The notes below the pieces were generated by a model. The model was not told the DNA's origin. It ran no database searches and was given only the letters and a program-made list of their open reading frames with translations. The position numbers and the translations under genes were made by a program. A stretch of DNA of 64,000 nucleotides from Anaerolineae bacterium (GTDB taxonomy: Bacteria > Chloroflexota > Anaerolineae > Promineifilales > Promineifilaceae): assembly GCA_023382655.1 (NCBI GenBank), contig JAHDWK010000028.1:1-64000 (forward strand). The letters run 5' to 3'. This document shows, in pieces, positions 13,476-22,230 of this stretch. Numbering within the stretch: position 1 is the first letter of the stretch; each line of letters begins with the position of its first letter.

Positions 13476-16066
13476 CCACTATTCTCCTCTAAAAATTGAA
13501 ACGTATTGAGTAATTGTTGGTAAACGCGCAAGTAGCGAGCAAATGCCTCTGCCGTTTGTGCTAATCCCTCAATTGTGTAAATCTGATCGCCATGCGCAAT
13601 AGTGGTAATGATGGCAAAGCCAGCGTGTGGCTCACCTGCGGCCGCCAGATCCACTGTTACTTGAACGGCCGTCTCTCCTGCTACTGTTAACGTTTGTCCC
13701 TCGCCAGGTTTTGCATGCAAGTCGGTCCATTGGCTCAACGTTAGCCCGTCTGGGTTCTCGGCGAGGTTTATTGTAACCCAAAAGCCAGCAGCCCCAATTT
13801 CTAATGGGTTTCCGGCATGGGCGTGAGTCGAAAAATAACTGTCACTTTCAACCCCAAAATTGCCTAACAAATGTAATTCTTTGGGGTATTGGAGGCTATA
13901 GCCATGATCTGTATTGGTGTAAATTGTTGCTTCCAATAAAGCCAGTTCGCCGGAACTTATATTGAGCAACCAACTGTTTCCCTCTTTATCAATCAATTGG
14001 ATTTCTGGCCGCACAGGGTTGGGCCAGTCGAGGATTTGTAGGCGGCGGTCATCTTTGGGGATGAGGGTGGTGGCGGTCATATCTTCCAGGTTGATGCGCA
14101 CGATGCTGCTGCTTTCGGTGGGCTGGCAAATGTCGTAGATGAGGGTGAGCACGGCCACTTCCCCATCTTCTGACCAGTGAATTTGCCCCGTTTGCGCGTA
14201 TTCCCCCAACTCAGAAATGGCTACGCTTCGTTCGTCACCCATTGCCAAATCCCGGACAACAAACGAGACGAAGCTGCCGTTGTAGCTGGTATATGCCAGG
14301 GTGGATTCATCGGCCGACAGGGAAAGGTTGAGGGTTTTGCCATCAGGCAAAATCTCGATGGTGCTCCCATCGGTGACATCGAGGCGGTGGAGGTCTGTAC
14401 CGTTGCTGAAGTACAGGCAGCCGTCCGGCGAACTGAGGTTGGTGTAGTAGAGGTAACGGCCGTCGGCTGACCATTGATACACGGCAGGCCAGATGTATCC
14501 CAACCCGTAGCCGCGCCATTCGGCCACCGGCGTCCAGGTGGTCGTACCGTCACTCACGGTCAGGGAAACATACAGTTTTTCCAGGTCGCCCACGACGATG
14601 GGTTCGGATTGAGCGGCGATGGCTTGCCAACGGCCGTCTGGCGAAGCCGTCGTGGTGGTCATCATCTCTAATTCGGCCGGGTCGGGCAGGGTAGCTTCCG
14701 GCGTAGCCGAAGCCACCGGGGGCGCGGGTGTGCCCGTGATCGGCGAGATGTTAAGGGTTGGTTCAACCAGCAGCGATTCGATGAGGGTATCGAGCAAGGC
14801 CAGATCGGGCGTAAAGGCGGTGGTGGGTAAAGCATTGAGGTCGGCCGTTGTCTGCGCCAGATAGTTTTGTAGAGTGCTGGCAAAGGCCTCATCGTCTGCG
14901 ATGGTGTTGTCGGCGGGCAGGCTGTTGCTTTGCACGGGGAAGAAGGCAGCAATGTAGTAGGCGTGATCGGCCGTGATGCCCTGGAAGGTGTAGTAGATTT
15001 CCTGGTTGTTAATCTGGCGCGGCTCCTGGTTGAACTGCGTCAGGTAGCGCATACCCTCACCGTTTTGGAAGGTCAGGTAATGCATCTGTGCCTGTAAATC
15101 CTGGTGGCCGTTCGGCGGCGGCAGGTGCGGCAGTGCGCCGTTGGGCAGGTCGGGGCGATCCCGCAGCAGGTCAGCCAACAGGGCGATTTGTTCGGATGCT
15201 ATCGGATTCATGGCGACGTAACCTTCGAGCGGGAATATGAGGATTTGGGGCTGGTCGGGTATGTTGACGGTTTGATGATAGAGTGTCCAATCGTCAGCAT
15301 AGCTATCACTAAAGGTGAAGGCGAGGTGGTCGGGCATCACATCAAACAGGAAGTCGTCGGGGCCGGTAGACGGCCGTCCCGCCCCTATCTCTGCGCTTAG
15401 ATTCGCCGCCAGATAGGGGTCATATTGCAGGCTGACACCATATTCGCCAATACCGGCGATGCTGCCGCTGCCGGCTTCGGGCCGGTAGGGCTGCGAGCCA
15501 CCGGCAATGGGCTGGCCGAGGACGGTATTGAGAGGAGTGAGGACGGCCGTGTCCTCGCCCCAGTAATTCACGATCAAATTATCCCGTGCCCAAAAGTGGG
15601 GCACACCTTCACCATCCCACATGACGCTGACGCTGTTCTCACCTTCCATATAAATGTATTCGTCGCCTCGCGGTGAGATATTTTGGCTGACAGCCTGGCG
15701 GTCGGCCGTATCACTAAATTCAAAAACATTGACGTTGATCCCGTTGACGCTCAGATGCCAAAGGGTAATGTTATCGCCGGGGAAAAGGCCTTGGTCGGGG
15801 GCACGGCCGTTATTCACCACTGTCGCGCCAGAGTCGCTAAGAGAGGCAATCAGTTGGTCAAAAGCGGATTCGTTGGCAATTGGTGTCGTGGGTATAGCTG
15901 TACTGACATCAGTAGTAGCGGCCGTTGCCGTGTCCGTTTCCGCCGGGCGTGATGCTGTCACCGAAACAACATCGCCGGTTGGGTTGGTGGGCGTACAGGC
16001 AGCCACTAAGAAAAAAAGAGTCAATAAAAGGACAAAACGATAGGGAATCATGATGTTTATGTGCAT
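13472..16066 (-). CDS. Propeller-type lipoprotein
   Basis: 864 residues. Signal peptide YRFVLLLTLFFLVAAC with lipobox VAAC, then a Thr/Ala-rich linker. The middle part (about 460-700) has TolB/WD40-like strands (TASPDGRWQA, WSADGRYLYYTN, LSADESTLAYT). The N-terminal 400 residues are beta-rich and unassigned; the C-terminal ~150 residues resemble the lipoprotein tails seen next to such propellers (YSLQYPKELHLLG). Start at ATG 16066; an internal ATG at 16051 (MIPYRF) is equally good. First gene of a two-gene operon with the META/propeller lipoprotein. Confidence 0.75.
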   Translation of the reverse strand: MHINIMIPYRFVLLLTLFFLVAACTPTNPTGDVVSVTASRPAETDTATAATTDVSTAIPTTPIANESAFDQLIASLSDSGATVVNNGRAPDQGLFPGDNITLWHLSVNGINVNVFEFSDTADRQAVSQNISPRGDEYIYMEGENSVSVMWDGEGVPHFWARDNLIVNYWGEDTAVLTPLNTVLGQPIAGGSQPYRPEAGSGSIAGIGEYGVSLQYDPYLAANLSAEIGAGRPSTGPDDFLFDVMPDHLAFTFSDSYADDWTLYHQTVNIPDQPQILIFPLEGYVAMNPIASEQIALLADLLRDRPDLPNGALPHLPPPNGHQDLQAQMHYLTFQNGEGMRYLTQFNQEPRQINNQEIYYTFQGITADHAYYIAAFFPVQSNSLPADNTIADDEAFASTLQNYLAQTTADLNALPTTAFTPDLALLDTLIESLLVEPTLNISPITGTPAPPVASATPEATLPDPAELEMMTTTTASPDGRWQAIAAQSEPIVVGDLEKLYVSLTVSDGTTTWTPVAEWRGYGLGYIWPAVYQWSADGRYLYYTNLSSPDGCLYFSNGTDLHRLDVTDGSTIEILPDGKTLNLSLSADESTLAYTSYNGSFVSFVVRDLAMGDERSVAISELGEYAQTGQIHWSEDGEVAVLTLIYDICQPTESSSIVRINLEDMTATTLIPKDDRRLQILDWPNPVRPEIQLIDKEGNSWLLNISSGELALLEATIYTNTDHGYSLQYPKELHLLGNFGVESDSYFSTHAHAGNPLEIGAAGFWVTINLAENPDGLTLSQWTDLHAKPGEGQTLTVAGETAVQVTVDLAAAGEPHAGFAIITTIAHGDQIYTIEGLAQTAEAFARYLRVYQQLLNTFQFLEENSG

Positions 16067-16200
16067 ATCTCCAATGTGTCAGGGATTGGGAATGTCAGAC
16101 CAACATTCTCATACCACCAGCATAAGAAATATCCCACTCCTTTCACCCAACGTGATGCCGTTTATTCAAGAGCGCAATTGATACGATTGGTAGGCGATAG

Positions 16201-17172
16201 TTAAGCGTCTGGCCGCTCTGCGGGGAATTTGTCTGGCTGCCACATGGTTCCGACGAGGGTGGTCTGTTCCTGGCGCAGATGGGTGAGGGTGGTGCGCAGG
16301 TGGGTGGCACGGCCGTCTACCAATTCCACCAACCCCGCCACATGCGTCACCAGGCGTTTGATGTGCTCTTGCCACAGCTTGAGACGTTCGTCAAAGCTGG
16401 TGGCTGCCAACAGTTGGCCCGCCAGGGTCAGAAAGGAGAAGGGGGAATCGGCCAGTTCCGGGCGCTGTGGGTCATGGTTTTGCCAGAAAGGGTGGGACAT
16501 ATCTTGCAGTTCACGTTCAAATGACTCCAACGCCAGTTGAGCCTGGTGTGAATCTTTTAACAGCGCGTCCAGCAGTTGGGTGTAGTTGATGGCCGAGGCC
16601 TGGATGGTGAACAGCCGTTTCTGGATGGTGGTGAGGGCCGTGTGGGCGGTACGGCCGTGGGCCAACGCCTCCTCTACCTCCTTGAGCAAGACCTCATTTT
16701 GGGCCAGCGATTCGGTGATGGTTTGTAACTGTTGAGCTTCGGTCGTGTCCAGACGCAGCAGAAATTCCTTTTGCTCTTCGCGCCGCGCCTGATAGATTTC
16801 TTCACAATCAGCCAGAGAGATCAACTGTTCATTCAAACGTTCCAGATTGTTTTGCAGGGAGGTGATGCGTTGCTGGCACTGCTCCGCCGCCAGCTTGGCT
16901 GCCAGATATTCCTGTACCTGCTGCGCCAACAACTGCCGGTGACGGCCCAGCGCACTGAAGACAAGCGTCGCCACGCCATCCGATTCCAGTTCGGCCACAT
17001 CCAGCCATTCATTTTGCCGCCGCGCTTCTAACAGAGGCAGTTCGGCTTGTTTTTGTTGTAGCTCCAGGTCAATAGCCGCCATCGTGTCCAAAATGCGATC
17101 CCGTTCCAGGATCGCTTTACGGGCGGCGATTAGCGCCAAGTTGAGTTCGACAAATGCGTCACGGATGTTCAT
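16201..17172 (-). CDS. Coiled-coil protein, unknown function
   Basis: 323 residues from the ATG at 17172 (MNIRDAFVELNLALIAARKA). Residues ~20-210 are almost continuously helical with heptads typical of coiled coils (LELQQKQAELPLLEARRQNE, RITSLQNNLERLNEQLISL). No signal peptide or membrane segment, no domain I recognise. A hairpin lies immediately upstream of the start and may limit translation. Longer starts up to 17256 run through that hairpin and a tandem repeat and are unlikely. Confidence 0.65.
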   Translation of the reverse strand: MNIRDAFVELNLALIAARKAILERDRILDTMAAIDLELQQKQAELPLLEARRQNEWLDVAELESDGVATLVFSALGRHRQLLAQQVQEYLAAKLAAEQCQQRITSLQNNLERLNEQLISLADCEEIYQARREEQKEFLLRLDTTEAQQLQTITESLAQNEVLLKEVEEALAHGRTAHTALTTIQKRLFTIQASAINYTQLLDALLKDSHQAQLALESFERELQDMSHPFWQNHDPQRPELADSPFSFLTLAGQLLAATSFDERLKLWQEHIKRLVTHVAGLVELVDGRATHLRTTLTHLRQEQTTLVGTMWQPDKFPAERPDA

Positions 17173-17208
17173 GGCAACCGGGTTTTTATCAAAAACCTGG
17201 TTGCCAGT
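17173..17208. repeat. Inverted repeat directly upstream of the coiled-coil gene
   Basis: GGCAACCGGGTTTTT and AAAAACCTGGTTGCC flank a short loop, directly abutting the start codon at 17172. Confidence 0.7.
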
Positions 17209-17216
17209 CGAGAAAT

Positions 17217-17256
17217 AATAGTGACAGGTGGCAGGTGACAAGGTGACAGGTGACAA
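17217..17256. repeat. Tandem repeat, GTGACAG heptamers
   Basis: Alternating GTGACAG, GTGGCAG and GTGACAA units between divergent genes. Confidence 0.7.
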
Positions 17257-17310
17257 TGTTTGTGGATGCTCTTTGGTTGTATTGTGTTAGTCAATGATGG
17301 GGATAACGTG

Positions 17311-19683
17311 ATGATGACAGGGTACAGAAAGACAACGCTTTCACCTCTTCCTACTGCGTCGCTGGTGAGATGGCGGCTGACTGTAACTGGCGTTGTACAG
17401 GGTGTAGGTTTTCGGCCGTTTGTCTATGGGCTGGCGCGGCGGCATGGCCTGACGGGTTTTGTGGGCAATGACAGCGGCGGCGTGTTTATCGAGGTGGAGG
17501 GAACGGCAACGGCCGTGACCCATTTCCACCACGGCCTCACCCACCAGCCACCGCCTCTGGCGCACATTGACCAGGTAACAGTACAGCCACTACCGCCACA
17601 CAGCGACTGTGACTTTGTCATCGTTCACAGCCAGGCGCAGACGGCGGCCAATACCCTCATCTCGCCAGATATTTGCCTGTGCGACGACTGTTTACACGAA
17701 TTGTTCGACCCGGCCAACCGGCGTTACCGCTACCCCTTCATCAATTGCACCAACTGCGGCCCCCGTTTTACCATTATCAAAGAGATTCCCTATGATCGGC
17801 CGTACACTACCATGGCCGAATTCCCCATGTGCCCAGCCTGCCAGGCGGAGTATGACAACCCGCTAGATCGCCGCTTCCACGCCCAACCCAATGCCTGCCC
17901 CGATTGTGGGCCGCAGGTATGGCTGGAAGTCGGTGAACGGTTATCGGTAATCGGTAATCGGGCATTAGATTTCGGACTTCGGGGGGATGCAGCCGTGCGG
18001 CAGGCGCAAAGTTTGTTAGCAGCGGGGTATATTGTGGCGGTGAAGGGGTTGGGCGGCTTTCATCTGGCGTGTGATGCGACCAATAATGCCGCCCTGGCCA
18101 CACTACGCGAGCGCAAGGGGCGGGTGGATAAACCGTTTGCGGTGATGGCCTGGGACGTAACGGCCGTGCGCCAGTTTGCTTACGTGTCCGATGAGGAAGC
18201 GGCCCTGCTCACGTGCAAAGAACGGCCGATCCTGTTGCTGCGCCAGAAAGAGAACAGCCCGCTCTCTCCCCTCATCGCCCCCGGCAACAACACCATCGGC
18301 GTCATGCTGCCCTACACGCCGTTGCACTATCTTTTGCTGGACACCCAATCTCCTGTCCTGGTTATGACCTCGGCCAACTACAGCGATGAACCCATCGTCA
18401 AAGACAATGACGAAGCGCGAGAACGGCTGACCCCATTAGCCGACGCTTTTCTGATGCACAACCGGGAGATTCACGGCCGTTGTGATGACTCTGTCGTGAG
18501 GGTTATCGGTTATCGGTCATCGGTTATCGGTCATGCGACCAGCGATCACCTCCTCCCTCTCCGCCGTTCCCGCGGTTACACTCCGTTCCCGGTGAAACTG
18601 CCCTATCCCCTCCCCACCACACTGGCGGTGGGCGGCGAACTGAAAGGCACCTTCTGCCTGGCTAAAGGGGAATATGGCTACATGAGCCAGCACATCGGCG
18701 ATATGGAGAATTTGGAAACGGTACACGCATTTGAAACGGCCGTGACCCATTTCCGCCACATCTTCCGCGCCGACCCGGAGCGGCTGGTTTGTGACCTGCA
18801 CCCCGGTTATCTCTCCACCCGCTGGGCAGAGGAACAGGCAGCGCGAGCAGGGCTGCCGCTGCGGAAAGTGCAGCACCACCACGCCCACATAACCAGCGTC
18901 ATGGCCGAACACCGGCTGGACGGCCGTGAACGGGTCATCGGGTTCAGCTTTGACGGCACAGGGTACGGCCCGGATGGCGCGGTGTGGGGCGGTGAACTGC
19001 TGCTGGCCAATTATGACGGCTTTGAACGGGCGGCGCATCTGAAGTATGTGCCGCTGGCGGGGGGGGATGTGGCCGTGAAACGGCCGTATCGCCTGGCGCT
19101 GGCCCATCTGTGGGCTGCCGGGTTGGATTGGGAAGAGGCGCTGCCATGTGTGGCTGCCTGTCCGCCCCCGGAGCGGCGCATTTTGCGGCAGCAGTTGGAG
19201 CAGGGCATCAACAGTGTGCCTACCAGCAGCATGGGGCGGCTCTTTGATGCGGTGGCGGCGCTGTTGGGCATCCGCCAGGTGGTAACGTTTGAGGGACAGG
19301 CGGCGATGGCGTTAGAAACGGCCGTGGCGCCTGATGTAGCAGAATATTACACATTTGCCCTGCTTGGCGTGGAGATTGACGCCGCGCCGGTAATAATGGC
19401 GCTGGTCAGGGACATGATGGCCGGCGTGGAAACGGCCGTGCTCGCCGCTCGCTTCCACAACAGTGTGGCCGACCTGATCGTTCGACTAAGTTTGCAGATG
19501 CGGGCCCAGCATGGGCTAAACCAGGTGGCCTTGAGCGGCGGCGTATTTCAGAATGGTCGGTTGTTGGCTACGGCCGTGCAGCAATTACAGCAGCACGATT
19601 TCACAGTCCTGACTCATCGCCTGGTCCCGCCCAATGACGGCGGGCTGGCGTTGGGGCAGGTGATGGTTGGCGCCAGACCCTAA
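17311..19683 (+). CDS. hypF: HypF carbamoyltransferase, hydrogenase maturation
   Basis: HypF makes carbamoyl-AMP from carbamoyl phosphate and passes the carbamoyl group to HypE for the CN ligands of [NiFe]-hydrogenase. Domains in order: acylphosphatase-like (GVVQGVGFRPFVYGLA), two Zn-finger pairs (CLCDDCLHELFD, FINCTNCGPRF; CPACQ, CPDCG), YrdC-like (KGLGGFHLACDA, TSANYSDEPI) and Kae1-like (HHHAHITSVMAEH, GFSFDGTGYGPDG). Start ATG 17311 after GGGGAT. Two in-frame period-7 elements lie inside: residues ~207-219 (GERLSVIGNRA), after the second Zn finger, and ~397-409 (VIGYRSSVIGHA), in the linker before RRSRGY. Both sit between domains, so the enzyme is probably active. First gene of hypFCDE. 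Confidence 0.95.
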   Translation: MMTGYRKTTLSPLPTASLVRWRLTVTGVVQGVGFRPFVYGLARRHGLTGFVGNDSGGVFIEVEGTATAVTHFHHGLTHQPPPLAHIDQVTVQPLPPHSDCDFVIVHSQAQTAANTLISPDICLCDDCLHELFDPANRRYRYPFINCTNCGPRFTIIKEIPYDRPYTTMAEFPMCPACQAEYDNPLDRRFHAQPNACPDCGPQVWLEVGERLSVIGNRALDFGLRGDAAVRQAQSLLAAGYIVAVKGLGGFHLACDATNNAALATLRERKGRVDKPFAVMAWDVTAVRQFAYVSDEEAALLTCKERPILLLRQKENSPLSPLIAPGNNTIGVMLPYTPLHYLLLDTQSPVLVMTSANYSDEPIVKDNDEARERLTPLADAFLMHNREIHGRCDDSVVRVIGYRSSVIGHATSDHLLPLRRSRGYTPFPVKLPYPLPTTLAVGGELKGTFCLAKGEYGYMSQHIGDMENLETVHAFETAVTHFRHIFRADPERLVCDLHPGYLSTRWAEEQAARAGLPLRKVQHHHAHITSVMAEHRLDGRERVIGFSFDGTGYGPDGAVWGGELLLANYDGFERAAHLKYVPLAGGDVAVKRPYRLALAHLWAAGLDWEEALPCVAACPPPERRILRQQLEQGINSVPTSSMGRLFDAVAALLGIRQVVTFEGQAAMALETAVAPDVAEYYTFALLGVEIDAAPVIMALVRDMMAGVETAVLAARFHNSVADLIVRLSLQMRAQHGLNQVALSGGVFQNGRLLATAVQQLQQHDFTVLTHRLVPPNDGGLALGQVMVGARP
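17931..17961. repeat. Period-7 element inside hypF, in frame
   Basis: CGGTGAACGGTTATCGGTAA then TCGGTAATCGG: the GGTAATC-type repeat read through as E-R-L-S-V-I-G-N-R. Only one arm of the palindrome is present. Confidence 0.8.
18501..18535. repeat. Period-7 element inside hypF, second in-frame copy
   Basis: GGTTATC/GGTCATC heptamers in tandem, read as VIGYRSSVIGH. Confidence 0.8.
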
Positions 19684-19708
19684 GGTTTTTTAGAAACCCT
19701 TAGGGTCT
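19677..19708 (+). repeat. Hairpin between hypF and hypC
   Basis: GACCCTAAGGGTTT-type stem overlapping the hypF stop codon, with complement AAACCCTTAGGGTC. Belongs to a family of gene-end hairpins in this window (6497, 44119, 47793, 55245, 60154). It may be an attenuating or 3'-end structure; hypC translation starts right after. Confidence 0.65.
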
Positions 19709-19722
19709 GAACGAGGTTGATC

Positions 19723-19986
19723 ATGTGTTTAGGAATTCCCGGAAAAGTGGTTGAAATTTACGAGGCGGACGGCACGCGCATGGGCAAGGTGGACTTTAGC
19801 GGCATCCAGAAGGAAGTGTGCCTGGCTTACCTGCCGGAGATACAGGTGGGCGATTACACCATCGTCCACGTTGGTTTTGCCATCACCCAACTGGATGAAG
19901 CATCGGCGCTGGAAACATTGGCCCTGTTTAACGAGATGGGGCGACTGGCAGAAGAACTACTGGCCGAAGAAGCGGGGGTGACATGA
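19723..19986 (+). CDS. hypC: HypC/HypG hydrogenase maturation chaperone
   Basis: 87 residues starting MCLGIPGKVVEI, the diagnostic HypC start in which the cysteine after Met binds the iron being assembled. HypC carries the Fe(CN)2CO unit with HypD and delivers it to the hydrogenase large subunit. GAGG lies eight bases before the ATG; an upstream TTG in frame is less likely. Ends in an ATGA overlap with hypD. Confidence 0.95.
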   Translation: MCLGIPGKVVEIYEADGTRMGKVDFSGIQKEVCLAYLPEIQVGDYTIVHVGFAITQLDEASALETLALFNEMGRLAEELLAEEAGVT

Positions 19987-21092
19987 AATATCTGGATGAG
20001 TTCCGCGACGCCGACCTGGCACAAAAACTGTTAGGGCAAATTGAACAACTGGCGACGCGGAAATGGGTGATGATGGAGGTGTGCGGCGGGCAGACCCATT
20101 CCATCATCCGCAACGGCATTGACCAGCTATTGCCGGACACGATTGAGATGATTCACGGGCCGGGCTGCCCCGTGTGCGTCACGCCGTTGGGCATGATTGA
20201 CAAGGCGCTGGCGATTGCCGCCCGGCCGAACGTCATCTTCTGCTCCTTTGGCGACATGCTGCGCGTGCCCGGCAGCGAAAAGGATTTGTTCCGCGTCAAG
20301 AGCGAGGGGGGTGATGTGCGCATTGTCTACTCACCGTTGGACGCCGTGAAGATCGCTCGCCACAACCCGGACAAAGAGGTGGTCTTTTTTGGCATTGGTT
20401 TTGAAACTACTGCCCCGGCTAATGCCATGGCCGTGTTCCAGGCGAAACAGCAGGGGTTGACCAATTTTTCGATGTTGGTGTCCCATGTGCTGGTGCCGCC
20501 GGCGATTGAGGCGATTTTGCAGTCCCCGACGAACCGGGTGCAGGCGTTTCTGGCGGCGGGGCACGTGTGCAGTGTGATGGGGTATTGGCAATATCTACCC
20601 CTTGCCGAAAAATACCAGACGCCGATTGTGGTGACCGGTTTTGAGCCGCTGGATGTGCTGGAAGGGATTCGCCGGGCGGTACAGCAGTTGGAAGACGGCC
20701 GTGCCGAAGTGGAAAACGCCTACCCCCGCGCCGTGACGGAAGCCGGAAACCTAGCCGCACAAAAGATGTTAGCCGACGTGTTTGTGGTCAGTGACCGGCA
20801 GTGGCGGGGCATTGGCCTGATTCCGCAAAGTGGTTGGGAACTGAGCGCGGCGTACCGGGATTTTGACGCAGCCGTGCGCTTTGACGTGGGCCATATTGAG
20901 ACGCGCGAGTCGCCATTGTGCCGTAGTGGGGAAGTGCTGCAAGGGATGATCAAACCCCACGAATGTGCCGCCTTTGGTAAAGAATGTACGCCGCGTAACC
21001 CCTTAGGGGCGACGATGGTTTCCAGCGAAGGGGCGTGTGCGGCTTATTATCAGTACGGCCGTTTTGTGGCGCTGGAAAATGTGGTGGTGTGA
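19983..21092 (+). CDS. hypD: HypD, Fe(CN)2CO scaffold protein
   Basis: 369 residues with an Fe-S cluster and redox cysteines. Conserved motifs: VCGGQTHSIIRNGI, IHGPGCPVCVTP (active CxxC), FGIGFETTAPA, and the C-terminal cysteines for the [4Fe-4S] cluster (CRSGEVLQGMIKPHECAAF, GKECTPRNPLGATMVSSEG). Works with HypC. Starts by ATGA overlap with hypC. Confidence 0.96.
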   Translation: MKYLDEFRDADLAQKLLGQIEQLATRKWVMMEVCGGQTHSIIRNGIDQLLPDTIEMIHGPGCPVCVTPLGMIDKALAIAARPNVIFCSFGDMLRVPGSEKDLFRVKSEGGDVRIVYSPLDAVKIARHNPDKEVVFFGIGFETTAPANAMAVFQAKQQGLTNFSMLVSHVLVPPAIEAILQSPTNRVQAFLAAGHVCSVMGYWQYLPLAEKYQTPIVVTGFEPLDVLEGIRRAVQQLEDGRAEVENAYPRAVTEAGNLAAQKMLADVFVVSDRQWRGIGLIPQSGWELSAAYRDFDAAVRFDVGHIETRESPLCRSGEVLQGMIKPHECAAFGKECTPRNPLGATMVSSEGACAAYYQYGRFVALENVVV

Positions 21093-21152
21093 ATCCACAG
21101 ATTCCACAGATGGGCACAGATTTTTTATCTGTGTAATCTGTGGATGATTTTC
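21093..21152. repeat. Hairpin element, CACAGATT type
   Basis: ATCCACAGATTCCACAGATG and complementary CATCTGTG-like/ATCTGTGGAT arms in the hypD-hypE gap. Same type at 36620-36682 and 40213-40276. Confidence 0.75.
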
Positions 21153-21162
21153 ACAGGGGCGT

Positions 21163-22221
21163 ATGAATAACGATTTAGATTTTGAAGGCTGGATGTGCCC
21201 AATGCCGTTGCGCAGTTATCCACACATCGTGATGGGGCATGGCGGCGGCGGCAAATTGTCAGCGGAACTGGTAGAGCATCTATTTGTGCCCGCCTTTCGC
21301 AATGACAAACTGGAAGCGTTGGGCGATGCGGCCGTTTTTTCGCTGAATGCGGCGCGGCTGGCGATGTCTACCGATTCCTTTGTGGTACGGCCGTTGTTTT
21401 TTCCCGGCGGCAACATTGGCGATCTGGCGGTGAACGGCACGGTAAATGATATCAGCATGAGTGGGGCACGGCCGTTGTACCTGAGCGTCGGTTTCATCAT
21501 CGAAGAAGGGCTGCCGATGCAGACGTTGGCGCGCATTGTGGACAGCATGGCGGCGGCAGCGGCCAAAGCGGGCGTTGCCCTGATTACCGGTGATACCAAA
21601 GTGGTGGATAAGGGTCACGGCGACGGCGTTTACATCAACACCAGCGGCATTGGCCTGATTCCCGATGGCCTGGAAATTGGGCCAGACAGGGCGCGACCGG
21701 GTGATGTGGTCATTTTGAGCGGCACGATTGGCGACCATGGCATGGCGATCATGAGTGCGCGTGAGGGGTTGGGGTTTGAGTCGCTCATTGTCAGCGACAC
21801 GGCCGCGCTCAATGGGCTGATTGCCACCATGCTTCAGGTTTGCCCGCAGATTCACGTCTTGCGTGACCCCACGCGGGGTGGGGTAGCGTCGTCGCTCAAC
21901 GAAATCGCCCAACGCTCTGGCGTGGGCATTGTCCTGGACGAAAAGAAAATCCCGGTACACCAGTCGGTTCATTCCGCCTGTGAATTGTTGGGCATGGACC
22001 CGATTTATGTAGCGAATGAGGGCAAATTGTTAGCCATCGTCCCGGCAGATCAGGCGGAGGCGGTGGTGGCAGTGATGCGGGGGCACGAGTTGGGGCGGGA
22101 CAGGGCCGTGATCGGCCAGGTTTTCGCCGAACACCCCGGACTGCTCATGGCCAAAACCGGCATCGGTGGCACACGGGTCATCCCCATGCAAATTGGCGAA
22201 CAACTGCCACGTATTTGTTGA
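21163..22221 (+). CDS. hypE: HypE, carbamoyl dehydratase
   Basis: 352 residues of the PurM/AIR-synthase-like fold. HypE accepts the carbamoyl group on its C-terminal cysteine and dehydrates it with ATP to a thiocyanate, the CN donor. Motifs: MGHGGGGKLSAELV, GDTKVVDKGHGDG, and the essential C-terminus ending PRIC. The first 10 residues (MNNDLDFEGW) precede the conserved start, so the true start may be the ATG at 21193 (MCPMPL) or later. Last gene of the operon; hypA, hypB and hydrogenase structural genes are not in the window. Confidence 0.95.
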   Translation: MNNDLDFEGWMCPMPLRSYPHIVMGHGGGGKLSAELVEHLFVPAFRNDKLEALGDAAVFSLNAARLAMSTDSFVVRPLFFPGGNIGDLAVNGTVNDISMSGARPLYLSVGFIIEEGLPMQTLARIVDSMAAAAAKAGVALITGDTKVVDKGHGDGVYINTSGIGLIPDGLEIGPDRARPGDVVILSGTIGDHGMAIMSAREGLGFESLIVSDTAALNGLIATMLQVCPQIHVLRDPTRGGVASSLNEIAQRSGVGIVLDEKKIPVHQSVHSACELLGMDPIYVANEGKLLAIVPADQAEAVVAVMRGHELGRDRAVIGQVFAEHPGLLMAKTGIGGTRVIPMQIGEQLPRIC

Positions 22222-22230
22222 GATCGTTGA

